Assembly: GCA_003558065.1 (NCBI GenBank)
Contig: PWMU01000148.1
Coordinates: 1-46,738, forward strand
DNA: 46,738 nucleotides
Direction of reading: 5' to 3'
Origin: Opitutia bacterium
GTDB taxonomy: Bacteria > Verrucomicrobiota > Verrucomicrobiia > Opitutales > T3Sed10-336
The number at the start of each line of letters is the position of its first letter. Position 1 is the stretch's first letter. The notes under the pieces were generated by a model. That model was not told where the DNA came from, searched no databases, and worked only from the letters and a program-made list of their open reading frames with translations. Made by a program: the position numbers and the translations under genes. Shown piece by piece: positions 17,083-24,868 of the stretch.

Positions 17083-18225
17083 ATGGCCGACCCAAGAACC
17101 AGCATCTCGTCATGGCAGGGACCCGGAGCGCCGCCGGAAATCCGTCGCGGGGTGAGCGGGTTGTTCAAGCGGATCTCCGCCATGATCGTTCCTCCGCGCG
17201 GGCAGCGTTTTCTTCCCACCGCCACCGGCTATATTCTGATCTTGCTGGCCGTGGGCATCTGTATTGCCGCGTTCAACACCGGCAGCAACATCCTTTTCAT
17301 ATCCCTTTCGCTGATTCTGGCGGGGCTGCTTTTGAGCGGGATCCTTTCGTGGGTCAATTTCCGGGGAACCTGCTGGCGGCTGCAGGGAGAGCCGCCCTTC
17401 AGGGCGGGGGAAAAGGGCTCAATCTGCGTGGAGATCTTCAACGGCAAGAAGATGCTGCCCACCTATTCGATCTGGTTCCGGCTTAAGACGGCAATGAGCC
17501 GGGAAAACGGCAGGGTCTTTCTCGAGCATCGTCTCGACCCCCAGTGTCTGGCGACATTGGAGTGGGTATTCGAGCCGGCCGGCAGGGGAATCGAAGAAGC
17601 GACCCTCAGCGGGGCCATTTCGGAGTTCCCTTTTGGGTTTCTGCGCAAGTCGGTCGGCCGTACCCTGTCTTTGAAGCTGATCGTCTGGCCCCGCCGCATC
17701 GCCTATGACCTTCAGGAATCCGCCGTGGCCCAGCAATTCGCCCTCCAGGGAGAGTCCGCGCGCCGCGTCGGGCAGGGGGAGGACCTGATCAACCTGAGGA
17801 ATTACCAGCAGGGGGATTCCCAGCGCCTGATTCACTGGAAAGCCAGCGCCCGGGTTCGACGGCTGCAGGTGCGGCAGTTCGCCTCGGAAAACCAGTCGGC
17901 TTACTTTTTTTTCCTGCAGACCTCGCGGAAAATCTGGCGGGACGACGAGCAGTTTGAGAGATTCTGTCGTTTCGTTCTCACCTTTGCCGAGGATTTTTTC
18001 CAGGAGAGCAGGCTCGCCGGAGCCGCCATCAACGATCTGCCGGTGATCAACATTAAGCGCTACATCGACCTGGCCTACTTCTTTGATCAATTGGCGACGC
18101 TGAAAGTGAGTGACAAGGATCAGAAGCCGGCGATGCCCTTAAAGCACAACATAGTAACTTTTGAACCGTATGGAAGGAGCGGGGTCGTTGCCTACGCCGG
18201 TGGACAGAAAATTGCCACAGCTTAA
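17083..18225 (+). CDS. DUF58 domain protein
   Basis: This 380-aa protein has two adjacent membrane helices (about residues 45-62 and 68-88) and the DUF58 core near 225-275, with the diagnostic stretch NLRNYQQGDSQRLIHWKASA and RRLQVRQF. DUF58 proteins have a VWA-like fold and nearly always accompany MoxR ATPases. The function is unknown in detail and is thought to concern envelope or exported-protein assembly. An alternative TTG start at 17023 would overlap moxR. The 3' end overlaps the transglutaminase gene by about 56 nt, indicating coupling. Confidence 0.92.
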   Translation: MADPRTSISSWQGPGAPPEIRRGVSGLFKRISAMIVPPRGQRFLPTATGYILILLAVGICIAAFNTGSNILFISLSLILAGLLLSGILSWVNFRGTCWRLQGEPPFRAGEKGSICVEIFNGKKMLPTYSIWFRLKTAMSRENGRVFLEHRLDPQCLATLEWVFEPAGRGIEEATLSGAISEFPFGFLRKSVGRTLSLKLIVWPRRIAYDLQESAVAQQFALQGESARRVGQGEDLINLRNYQQGDSQRLIHWKASARVRRLQVRQFASENQSAYFFFLQTSRKIWRDDEQFERFCRFVLTFAEDFFQESRLAGAAINDLPVINIKRYIDLAYFFDQLATLKVSDKDQKPAMPLKHNIVTFEPYGRSGVVAYAGGQKIATA

Positions 18226-20464
18226 TCGTGTCGAGTTGCACCAGACGAATTTTTTTCTGGGGCTGCTGCTTGCGTTCATTTCGCTACTGCCGGTGGCGTA
18301 CCTGGATATTCCGGTGCTCTATTACTACGCGTTCGCCATGCTTGTCGTATCGGTTGCGGCTTTTCGGCCGCAAATCCGCCTGGCGCTGCCGGTCCAGTTC
18401 TGGAGTGCCATTCCGCTGTTTCTGCTGCTGACCTTCACGGCGGACGTGGTCGTTTTTGCGGGGGTAGACGGTTTCCTCGAATCCCTGATCCGGTTGAACA
18501 TACTCCTGGTTTGTTATCGGGCGGTGGCTTTCCGGAAACGGCGCGACGACCTCCAATTGATCCTGGTGTGTCTTTTCCTGGTGATTATTGTGGCCCTGAA
18601 CACGGTCTCGGTGGTTTTTATTTTGCAGATGGTCGTCTTCGCGGCGATTTCCATGGTCCTGTTGTTTAATGTCAACCTCCTGGGGAACAGCGAGCGAACC
18701 GAGACGCCTCAGGAAGTCTGGACGACCTTTTCCTGGGATCATTACCTCGCGAGACTGCGTGAATCGACGCACCTGCGGATGTTCGGGCTGGCGGTGCTTC
18801 TGTTCGTCCTGATTCTCTCCCTTTCGGCGGGAATCTTTCTGCTGATTCCCAGATTGGGTCTGGAGAATCGGCTCGGTTTCCTGGGATTGCGCAATTCTTC
18901 GAGTGTCGCGGGGTTCAACGAGGATATTGGCCTCAACGATATCACCAATATCCTGAGCGACAACCGGACTGCCCTGAGAATCGATCCCCCCTCTCGATCC
19001 GCGCTGCCGGCCGATCCGTACTGGAGAATGCTGGTTTTGGACCAGTACCGGGGCGACGGGCGGTTCCGGGTCTCGGAGGCTCTGAGTATGACGAGAGGCG
19101 CACTCACGACCAACCGGTTTTCCCCTGCCGATATGGAGTGGGAGCGAAGCGATTCCGATGCCAGGGAGAGGGGCAAGTGGTTGTTTTATCTGGAAGGCGG
19201 AGTTGCCCGATGGCTTCCGCTTGGGGGCGATTTCAGCTCGCTTCGAGCCAAAGGGAGGAACCGGTTTCTAAATATTCCCGCATTCCGGGTGGTCGGGCAG
19301 AGCAGCGTGAACTCCCAGCTCTTCTCCTATGAGATTCGGGATATGGAGTTTCAGGATCGTTTTCCGGATCCCTACATGGAAAAGGAGGATTGGCCGCAAC
19401 CTCCCGAGGAAATCACGTTTATGCCGGAGTGGCGGGAAGTTTACCGCGATTACCGGACAACCACTCTGGAAATTCGCGTCCGTGAACGGGATTTCGAGTA
19501 CCTCGATGCGTTGGTTCACCGGATAACCGAGGGTCGCGACCTGGGACCGGTGGAGTTCGCCCGAGAGGCGACCGATTACCTCGCCGAGTACCACGCTTAT
19601 TCCATGTCCAGCCGTCTTCCCCCCGGCAGGGGCGATCCTGTCGTGCGCTGGCTGCGAAACGGAAGCGACGGGCATTGCGAGTACTTTGCGGGGGCTCTGG
19701 TTTTGCTCAGCCGCGCCGCCGGGCATCCGGCACGCGTTGTCACCGGTTTTCGCGGCGGTCAATGGAATGGTTACGAGGATTATCTGATGGTCAGATATTC
19801 CGACGCCCACGCCTGGTGCGAGATTTACGATGGGGAGGGCCACTGGGTTCGGGTGGATCCGACGCCCTTGTCCGATGGCGACGGATCCGGTTCCGGGCCG
19901 CATAGCGACAACCTTTTTGGAGTTGGGCTCGACGACAGTTGGATGGCGTATCTGGACAGCCTTCGGGTCATCTGGTACCGGCGGGTTGTCAGCTTCGACG
20001 AGGAGACGCAGAGCGATATTCTGGCTTCTCTCAGGAATCAGTTTTCGACCCTTCGCGAGGGAACCGGAGAAGGGATCTCCACAGCGGGCGCGACGGTCAG
20101 GGAGTGGATGCGCGGCCCCTGGGATTTTCAACGGTTCTTCTACCTGGGTGGAAGCTTTCTGGTGCTGGCGCTGTTCATCTTCCTCATGCAGCGTTTGGGC
20201 TGGAGGTTGTTTCCTTACTTTACCTTTTACCGGCAAGGGGTCCGTCTGAATCCGGTTCGGCGTCAGGCCGGTACGCTGTTGCGGCGTCTGGAATCGATCG
20301 AAGGTGAAACCTGCGGCCGCGATGCCGCGGACCTGCCGGACAAGCTCGTTTCGGTGCGTGACCAATTGCTCAACCTGAGGTATGGTTCTCCCGAACGGAG
20401 AAGGAATCCAGGCAGGGTCTTTCGTGAGGCCCGTTTGGTTATGAGGCGGCTGAGGAGGGGGTGA
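18170..20464 (+). CDS. Membrane-bound transglutaminase-like protein (TgpA type)
   Basis: This protein of about 764 aa has an N-terminal block of six or so membrane helices, a periplasmic region with a transglutaminase-like core, and one further helix near residue 660. The core triad is visible: Cys in GHCEYFAGAL (codon at 19676), His in SDAHAWCEIY and Asp in VRVDPTP. It matches the third member of MoxR-DUF58-transglutaminase operons, known in Pseudomonas as tgpA. The start is uncertain: ATG 18170 lacks a Shine-Dalgarno, while TTG 18188 lies 8 nt after AAGGAG; both are within the end of the DUF58 gene. The substrate is unknown. Confidence 0.92.
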   Translation: MEGAGSLPTPVDRKLPQLNRVELHQTNFFLGLLLAFISLLPVAYLDIPVLYYYAFAMLVVSVAAFRPQIRLALPVQFWSAIPLFLLLTFTADVVVFAGVDGFLESLIRLNILLVCYRAVAFRKRRDDLQLILVCLFLVIIVALNTVSVVFILQMVVFAAISMVLLFNVNLLGNSERTETPQEVWTTFSWDHYLARLRESTHLRMFGLAVLLFVLILSLSAGIFLLIPRLGLENRLGFLGLRNSSSVAGFNEDIGLNDITNILSDNRTALRIDPPSRSALPADPYWRMLVLDQYRGDGRFRVSEALSMTRGALTTNRFSPADMEWERSDSDARERGKWLFYLEGGVARWLPLGGDFSSLRAKGRNRFLNIPAFRVVGQSSVNSQLFSYEIRDMEFQDRFPDPYMEKEDWPQPPEEITFMPEWREVYRDYRTTTLEIRVRERDFEYLDALVHRITEGRDLGPVEFAREATDYLAEYHAYSMSSRLPPGRGDPVVRWLRNGSDGHCEYFAGALVLLSRAAGHPARVVTGFRGGQWNGYEDYLMVRYSDAHAWCEIYDGEGHWVRVDPTPLSDGDGSGSGPHSDNLFGVGLDDSWMAYLDSLRVIWYRRVVSFDEETQSDILASLRNQFSTLREGTGEGISTAGATVREWMRGPWDFQRFFYLGGSFLVLALFIFLMQRLGWRLFPYFTFYRQGVRLNPVRRQAGTLLRRLESIEGETCGRDAADLPDKLVSVRDQLLNLRYGSPERRRNPGRVFREARLVMRRLRRG

Positions 20465-20562
20465 GCCGTTGTGATGGATTCGTCCGGCGCACGGAGGCAA
20501 CGCGACCGGCAAAGGCTGTTTAAAGGTTGTCGTCCGACCCGTTTTCTTGCTTGGTTGGGCTC

Positions 20563-22137
20563 ATGAACAAGCAGGGTGAGCCGAACGCAGCAAGAATCCG
20601 CGAAGCGACGCGCGACGATATTCCCGCTTTGGTCGAACTCAACAAGCTCGCGTACCCGGACACATCCGACGAGAATGTCACCTGGGGGAAAAGCCACCTG
20701 CTGAGCCACCTTCGCATTTTTCCGCAGGGCCAGCTGGTGGCCGAGATCGACGGACTGGTGGTGGGCGGTGCCTCATCGCTGATCGTGGACATGGGCCCGG
20801 AGCCGCTCCGGCTGCACACCTGGGCGGGCGTGACGGACAGCGGGTATTTCACGACTCACAACGCATCGGGAGACACGTTGTACGCCGCCGACATTTACGT
20901 GCATCCGGATTACCGAAGACAGGGAATCGCGTCGAATTTATACGACGCCCGGCGAGAGCTTTGCCGACGCTTCAACCTGCGCCGGATCCTTGCGGGCGGA
21001 CGTTTGTGGAACTACTCGGAATACGCCGGGGATCTCTCCCCGGAAGAGTACGCGGAACGGGTTTCGGAAGGGGACCTTCACGATCCGGTGCTCAGTTTTC
21101 AGCTGAAGGAGGGATTCGAGCTTCGGGGCCTCCTGCCCAACTACGTCCGCGACCAGCGCAGCAGAAACTTCGCAACCCTGCTGGAGTGGCTGAATCCCGA
21201 TTACGCGGCCATGCCGAAAGGCCGCAGAAAGGTACGGCTGGCTTGTGTTCAGTACCAGATGCGTAAATTGGAGTCGTTCGACGATTTTTCCAGGCAGGTG
21301 TCCTACTTCGTCGATATCGCGGCGGACTACGGAAGCGATTTCATTCTCCTGCCGGAGTTGCTGACGGTTCAGCTGCTTTCGCAGACCGGAACACTCACTC
21401 CTCAGGAAGGCATCCGGGAGCTGGCGAAGCTGACGCCGCAGTACAAGGACCTGATGCAAAGCCTGGCCACCAAGTACGGAACCACCCTGATCTCCGGAAG
21501 CCACCCGGTGGAGGAGGGAGGGCAATTGCTCAACACCTGCTTTATTTGCCTTCCCGACGGGAAGGTGGAGTCTCAGCCGAAGCTCCACATTACGCCCAAC
21601 GAACGGAAATGGTGGAAGATCAACGGGGGGAAGAGTCTTCAGGTATTCAATACACCGAAAGCCAAGATCGGAGTCCTCATCTGTTATGACATACAGTTTC
21701 CGGAAGCCGCGCGCTACCTCGCTGATGAAGGCGCGGAGCTTATCTTCGTGCCGTTCTGTACCGACAATCGCCAGGGATATCTCAGGGTTCGTTACTGCGC
21801 CCAGGCGCGGGCGATCGAAAACCAGCTCTATATCGCCCTGGCAGGCAATGTCGGCAACCTGCCCGATGTTACCAATATGGACGTCCAGTATGCCCAGTCC
21901 GCCGTCCTGACGCCTTCGGATTTTGCGTTCGCCCGCGACGCCATCGCTTCGGAGGCCGATTACAACGAGGAAACGATCCTGGTCTGCGATGTGGATCTGG
22001 ACGACCTGTATGAGGCACGGAGTCAGGGGACGGTCACGCCCTACCAGGACCGGCGCCGCGATCTGTTCCAGTATGCGTGCAAATTCGAACGCACCGCTAT
22101 GATCCGGCGCACGCCCGAAGAGGGGCCGTTGGGCTGA
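20563..22137 (+). CDS. GNAT acetyltransferase fused to a carbon-nitrogen hydrolase
   Basis: This 524-aa two-domain protein has an N-terminal GNAT fold (about 10-215) with the acetyl-CoA loop YRRQGIASNL (117-126), and a nitrilase-superfamily domain (about 223-510). The hydrolase triad is E265 (LLPELLT), K340 (KLHITPNE) and C374 (LICYDIQFPE). The same domain order is known from B. subtilis YhcX-like proteins, whose substrate is unsettled. By analogy it may acetylate an amine and hydrolyse an amide of the same metabolite; this is inference. The ATG at 20563 is chosen over an in-frame TTG at 20527. It stands alone between the transglutaminase gene and a convergent small gene. Confidence 0.92.
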   Translation: MNKQGEPNAARIREATRDDIPALVELNKLAYPDTSDENVTWGKSHLLSHLRIFPQGQLVAEIDGLVVGGASSLIVDMGPEPLRLHTWAGVTDSGYFTTHNASGDTLYAADIYVHPDYRRQGIASNLYDARRELCRRFNLRRILAGGRLWNYSEYAGDLSPEEYAERVSEGDLHDPVLSFQLKEGFELRGLLPNYVRDQRSRNFATLLEWLNPDYAAMPKGRRKVRLACVQYQMRKLESFDDFSRQVSYFVDIAADYGSDFILLPELLTVQLLSQTGTLTPQEGIRELAKLTPQYKDLMQSLATKYGTTLISGSHPVEEGGQLLNTCFICLPDGKVESQPKLHITPNERKWWKINGGKSLQVFNTPKAKIGVLICYDIQFPEAARYLADEGAELIFVPFCTDNRQGYLRVRYCAQARAIENQLYIALAGNVGNLPDVTNMDVQYAQSAVLTPSDFAFARDAIASEADYNEETILVCDVDLDDLYEARSQGTVTPYQDRRRDLFQYACKFERTAMIRRTPEEGPLG

Positions 22138-22160
22138 GCGAGTACGAAAGCTAACCGGGC

Positions 22161-22511
22161 TTACCGGTCCACCACGGCCACTTCCCCGGTTTCCGGGTTG
22201 TAATCGAGCTTCTGGCCGCGCGGCACCGAGGGAAGTTCCGGCATGTACCCTTCGGTCACCAGTTCCTCAAGATCCTCCGGGAAACGGCCTTCCATCGTTT
22301 GAAACTGGCGGATGGTCTGGTTGAGGCCGCTGACCGAAACCGTTCGTTCCGCGCTGTGACGCGCCTCAATATTCGCCCGGACATAATCCGCCCCGATTCC
22401 CGAGGATCCTTCCGAACGTTCCCGCTCGGGCCCGGGCTCGCCGTCGTTCTTCACGGAGTAGCCCCAAAAAAGGAGGCCGCCGACGATCAGCAGGGCAAAG
22501 ATGATCTTCAT
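22161..22511 (-). CDS. Small membrane-anchored protein with GspG-like C-terminal motif
   Basis: This 116-aa protein has an N-terminal membrane segment (residues 3-19), a charged linker, and a C-terminal stretch GRFPEDLEELVTEGYMPELP that resembles the mature part of type II pseudopilins (GspG). It lacks the prepilin peptidase motif with Phe/Glu after Gly, so it is not a normal pseudopilin. No secretion genes are nearby. The function is unknown. It converges with the GNAT-nitrilase gene at 24 bp. Confidence 0.75.
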   Translation of the reverse strand: MKIIFALLIVGGLLFWGYSVKNDGEPGPERERSEGSSGIGADYVRANIEARHSAERTVSVSGLNQTIRQFQTMEGRFPEDLEELVTEGYMPELPSVPRGQKLDYNPETGEVAVVDR

Positions 22512-22987
22512 AAATTCAAATTACGCCGTTGATTCGGAAAATGCAACCATCCAGACAGCAATTGGCCCGTCGGGGAACCCTCACCCGGCGGGCCGGCTTC
22601 TCTAACTGCATACCGGAATCGAAACAGATTCCCTCCGGCTAGGTCAAAAAAGGAGGAAAAATGGTAAAACCCCCTAACTGTTTCGACATAGCCTGTAGGA
22701 AACGCATTTTTGCCGAAAGTTTCAAAAAAATAAAGCCCCGGAGATCGCCGATCCGCTCACACACGGCCTTCCGGTGCTGTCCGGTCAGGCGTAACTTTCA
22801 GGGAACAAAGGGGTTGTTGCGACGTTCGGTCCGGGTGGGCCACGGGATTTTTTTTTCTCCGGGCGGAATTCCGAGAAGGCAATTCCGGTGAACGCGCGTT
22901 CAACGGTCGGGAGGCCCGTATTTTCGGGAACACGTCTCCGTCCATGGTACTCGTGCGGACCGGCCGGCTCCAGGCTTCCCTGACCCT
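22512..22987. other. 476-bp gene-poor region with structured elements
   Basis: No certain gene lies here. It holds an 11-bp hairpin with one G-T pair (22564-22574 with 22584-22594), a GGAATC/GATTCC hairpin (about 22615-22632), a very strong AGGAGG site before the small ORF at 22661, a locally A-rich stretch (22645-22735), and a run of nine T (22848-22856) after a weak GGTCC/GGGCC stem. These could belong to a small transcript, but no known riboswitch consensus was recognised. Confidence 0.5.
22661..22891 (+). CDS. Possible small basic protein (uncertain gene)
   Basis: This is a 76-codon ORF preceded by AAAAAAGGAGGAAAA, the best Shine-Dalgarno match noticed in the window, with 5 nt between AGGAGG and ATG. 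The peptide is strongly basic (many Arg and Lys) with four cysteines (C7, C12, C39, C40) and no recognised domain. Its third-codon GC, about 55-60% by hand count, is lower than that of the clear genes, and a T9 run lies inside the frame, so it may be a non-coding or decayed sequence. It is on the strand opposite its two small neighbours. Confidence 0.3.
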   Translation: MVKPPNCFDIACRKRIFAESFKKIKPRRSPIRSHTAFRCCPVRRNFQGTKGLLRRSVRVGHGIFFSPGGIPRRQFR

Positions 22988-23350
22988 TCAATTCAGGCCG
23001 GAGTTTTCGCTTGAGGGCAGAATCAGCTCCTGGCCCGGATGAATGATGTCGCTCTGGAGATCGTTGAGCGTCTTGATTTCGGAGATCGTCGTGTTGTGGC
23101 GCCGGGCGATCACCGACAGGTTGTCACCGGCCCGCACCCGGTAGGTCTCGTACTCGGGTTCGGGCTCTTCGGGCTCATCCGGTTTGTCGGGGTCCGGCTC
23201 CTCTCCCTCCCCGGAAGCTTCCCGCTGCTCCGGCACGCCGTCGTCTTCACGCTCCGGGCCACCGGTGTCATTGCCCCGGGGGAACAGGAGGAACACCAAT
23301 GCCAACAGATGAACGGCGATGATCACGGCATAGATTATAGGCGCCTTCAT
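22988..23350 (-). CDS. Membrane-anchored LysM-domain protein
   Basis: This 120-aa protein has an N-terminal membrane helix (residues 5-23), an acidic Pro/Glu/Asp-rich linker (about 28-67), and one C-terminal LysM domain (about 69-112: YRVRAGDNLSVIARRHNTT ... LQSDIIHPGQELILP). LysM binds peptidoglycan or related N-acetylglucosamine polymers, so the protein likely tethers the inner membrane to the wall or sits in the periplasm. No catalytic domain is attached. It is divergent from the sulfatase gene by a 203-bp gap that should hold both promoters. Confidence 0.88.
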   Translation of the reverse strand: MKAPIIYAVIIAVHLLALVFLLFPRGNDTGGPEREDDGVPEQREASGEGEEPDPDKPDEPEEPEPEYETYRVRAGDNLSVIARRHNTTISEIKTLNDLQSDIIHPGQELILPSSENSGLN

Positions 23351-23553
23351 TTCAGGATCAGATAATTCATGTAAGCGGAAAGTGCGGCTGCAGGTTTGTG
23401 AAATGTTTACATGAATGGAAGCGGTTTTGCAAGGTTGCCCCGGTTCGGAATCGGTTAAATGACCGCGCTCGAAACTCCGGAGCCGGTTGACCGCTGGCTC
23501 GACAGGTCCTCCACAGAATAGTAGTCAGGAAGCATGTCAATTAATGCTTCTCA

Positions 23554-24822
23554 ATGAAACAGCCGAATATCCTTTATATCCATTCCCACGATACGGGGCG
23601 ATACATCGAGCCCTACGGATTCCCGGTGGCGACACCCAACCTGCGGAAACTCGCGGAGGAAGGCGTGCTGTTCCGGAAGGCTTTTGCCGCGTGCCCCACC
23701 TGTTCGCCGAGCCGTGGAGCGCTGCTGACCGGGATGTACCCTCACAGCAACGGTTTGACAGGTCTCGTGCACCGGGGATTCCGTCTGAACGATTCGAGCC
23801 GGCACCTGGCCCGGTATCTCCGTGAGCAAGGGTACGTTGCGGCGCTGGCCGGGGTGCAGCACGAGGCGCCCCGGGAGGAAATGGAGGCGACGGTTTACGA
23901 AAAAATTCTTTGCCCGAGGGGGCCTGCTGCGGATGTCGCCGAAGCGGCGGCGGGTTTTCTCAAGAGCGCCCCGAAGCGGCCGTTTTTTCTGAGTGTCGGG
24001 TTCTTCGAAACCCATCGGGTTTTTCCGCAACGTCCGGCCGATTCCGACCCGGGCCACACCCAACCGCCCCCCGGATTTCCCGACACGCCCGAGATCCGGG
24101 AGGATATGGCCGCTTTCCTTGGATCCGTCCGGCTCCTCGACCGTTCGATCGGGATGGTGCTCGCCGCGTTGGACGAGGCCGGGCTTGCGGGCGAAACTCT
24201 GGTGGTTGCCACCACGGATCACGGCATTCCGTTTCCGCTTATGAAGTGCAACGTGACTGACGGGGGGATCGGCGTCTCGCTCATTATGCGTGGGCCGGAC
24301 GGATTTTCCGGAGGCAAAGTGGTCGACTCGCTGGTTTCTCAGGTCGACTTGTTTCCGACACTCTGTGAGTGCGGGGACCTGCCGCGGCCGGATTGGCTGC
24401 AGGGGGTTTCTCTCCTGCCGATGATCCGAGGGGAGATCCCTTCAGTGCGGGACCGGATCTTTGCCGAGGTGAATTTTCATGTCGCCTACGATCCCCAGCG
24501 CTGCGTGCGCACCGAACGATGGAAGTATGTGCGGCGCTTCGAAGAATCCCGCGGGACGCCACCGTCGAATATTGACGCAGGGCCGGGCAAGGACTTCTTT
24601 CTCCGTGCCGGGCTCGGTGAGCGGGAGAATCCGCTCGAGGCGCTTTACGACGTGTATTTTGATCCCGGTGAGACGAATAACCGGATCACGGATCCGGCCT
24701 GTGCCGAGGTTCTTGTGGATTTGCGCGAATCGCTCGAACGATGGATGGAGGAAAGCGGCGATCCCATCCGTTACGGGCCCATGAGGCCTCCTCCCGGAGC
24801 GGTTCTCGAAACCAAAGAGTAA
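23554..24822 (+). CDS. Sulfatase, N-sulfoglucosamine sulfohydrolase-like (S1 family)
   Basis: This 422-aa type I sulfatase has its formylglycine cysteine as C50 in CSPSRGALLTG. The metal and substrate blocks HSHDTGRY, TDHGIPFP and SLVSQVDLFPTL fit the SGSH-like (heparan N-sulfatase) subgroup, especially RLLDRSIGMVLAALDEAG followed by TDHGIPFP. No signal peptide is visible, so it is predicted cytoplasmic. The true substrate is unknown. The maturation enzyme that makes formylglycine is not in the window. It is followed at 46 bp by the UDPGP-family pyrophosphorylase gene. Confidence 0.93.
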   Translation: MKQPNILYIHSHDTGRYIEPYGFPVATPNLRKLAEEGVLFRKAFAACPTCSPSRGALLTGMYPHSNGLTGLVHRGFRLNDSSRHLARYLREQGYVAALAGVQHEAPREEMEATVYEKILCPRGPAADVAEAAAGFLKSAPKRPFFLSVGFFETHRVFPQRPADSDPGHTQPPPGFPDTPEIREDMAAFLGSVRLLDRSIGMVLAALDEAGLAGETLVVATTDHGIPFPLMKCNVTDGGIGVSLIMRGPDGFSGGKVVDSLVSQVDLFPTLCECGDLPRPDWLQGVSLLPMIRGEIPSVRDRIFAEVNFHVAYDPQRCVRTERWKYVRRFEESRGTPPSNIDAGPGKDFFLRAGLGERENPLEALYDVYFDPGETNNRITDPACAEVLVDLRESLERWMEESGDPIRYGPMRPPPGAVLETKE

Positions 24823-24868
24823 CTTTTGGTGTCGACTTGTCCGTGAGCCGCGTTTTCCTTCTGTTTCC

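Noticed and set aside
19268-20512. 414-aa - strand ORF opposite the transglutaminase gene
   Set aside because: It is a shadow frame; the + strand protein has the full catalytic triad and operon context.
22512-22987. Known riboswitch in the gap
   Set aside because: Compared by eye with TPP, SAM, c-di-GMP, cobalamin and others; no conserved core was recognised.
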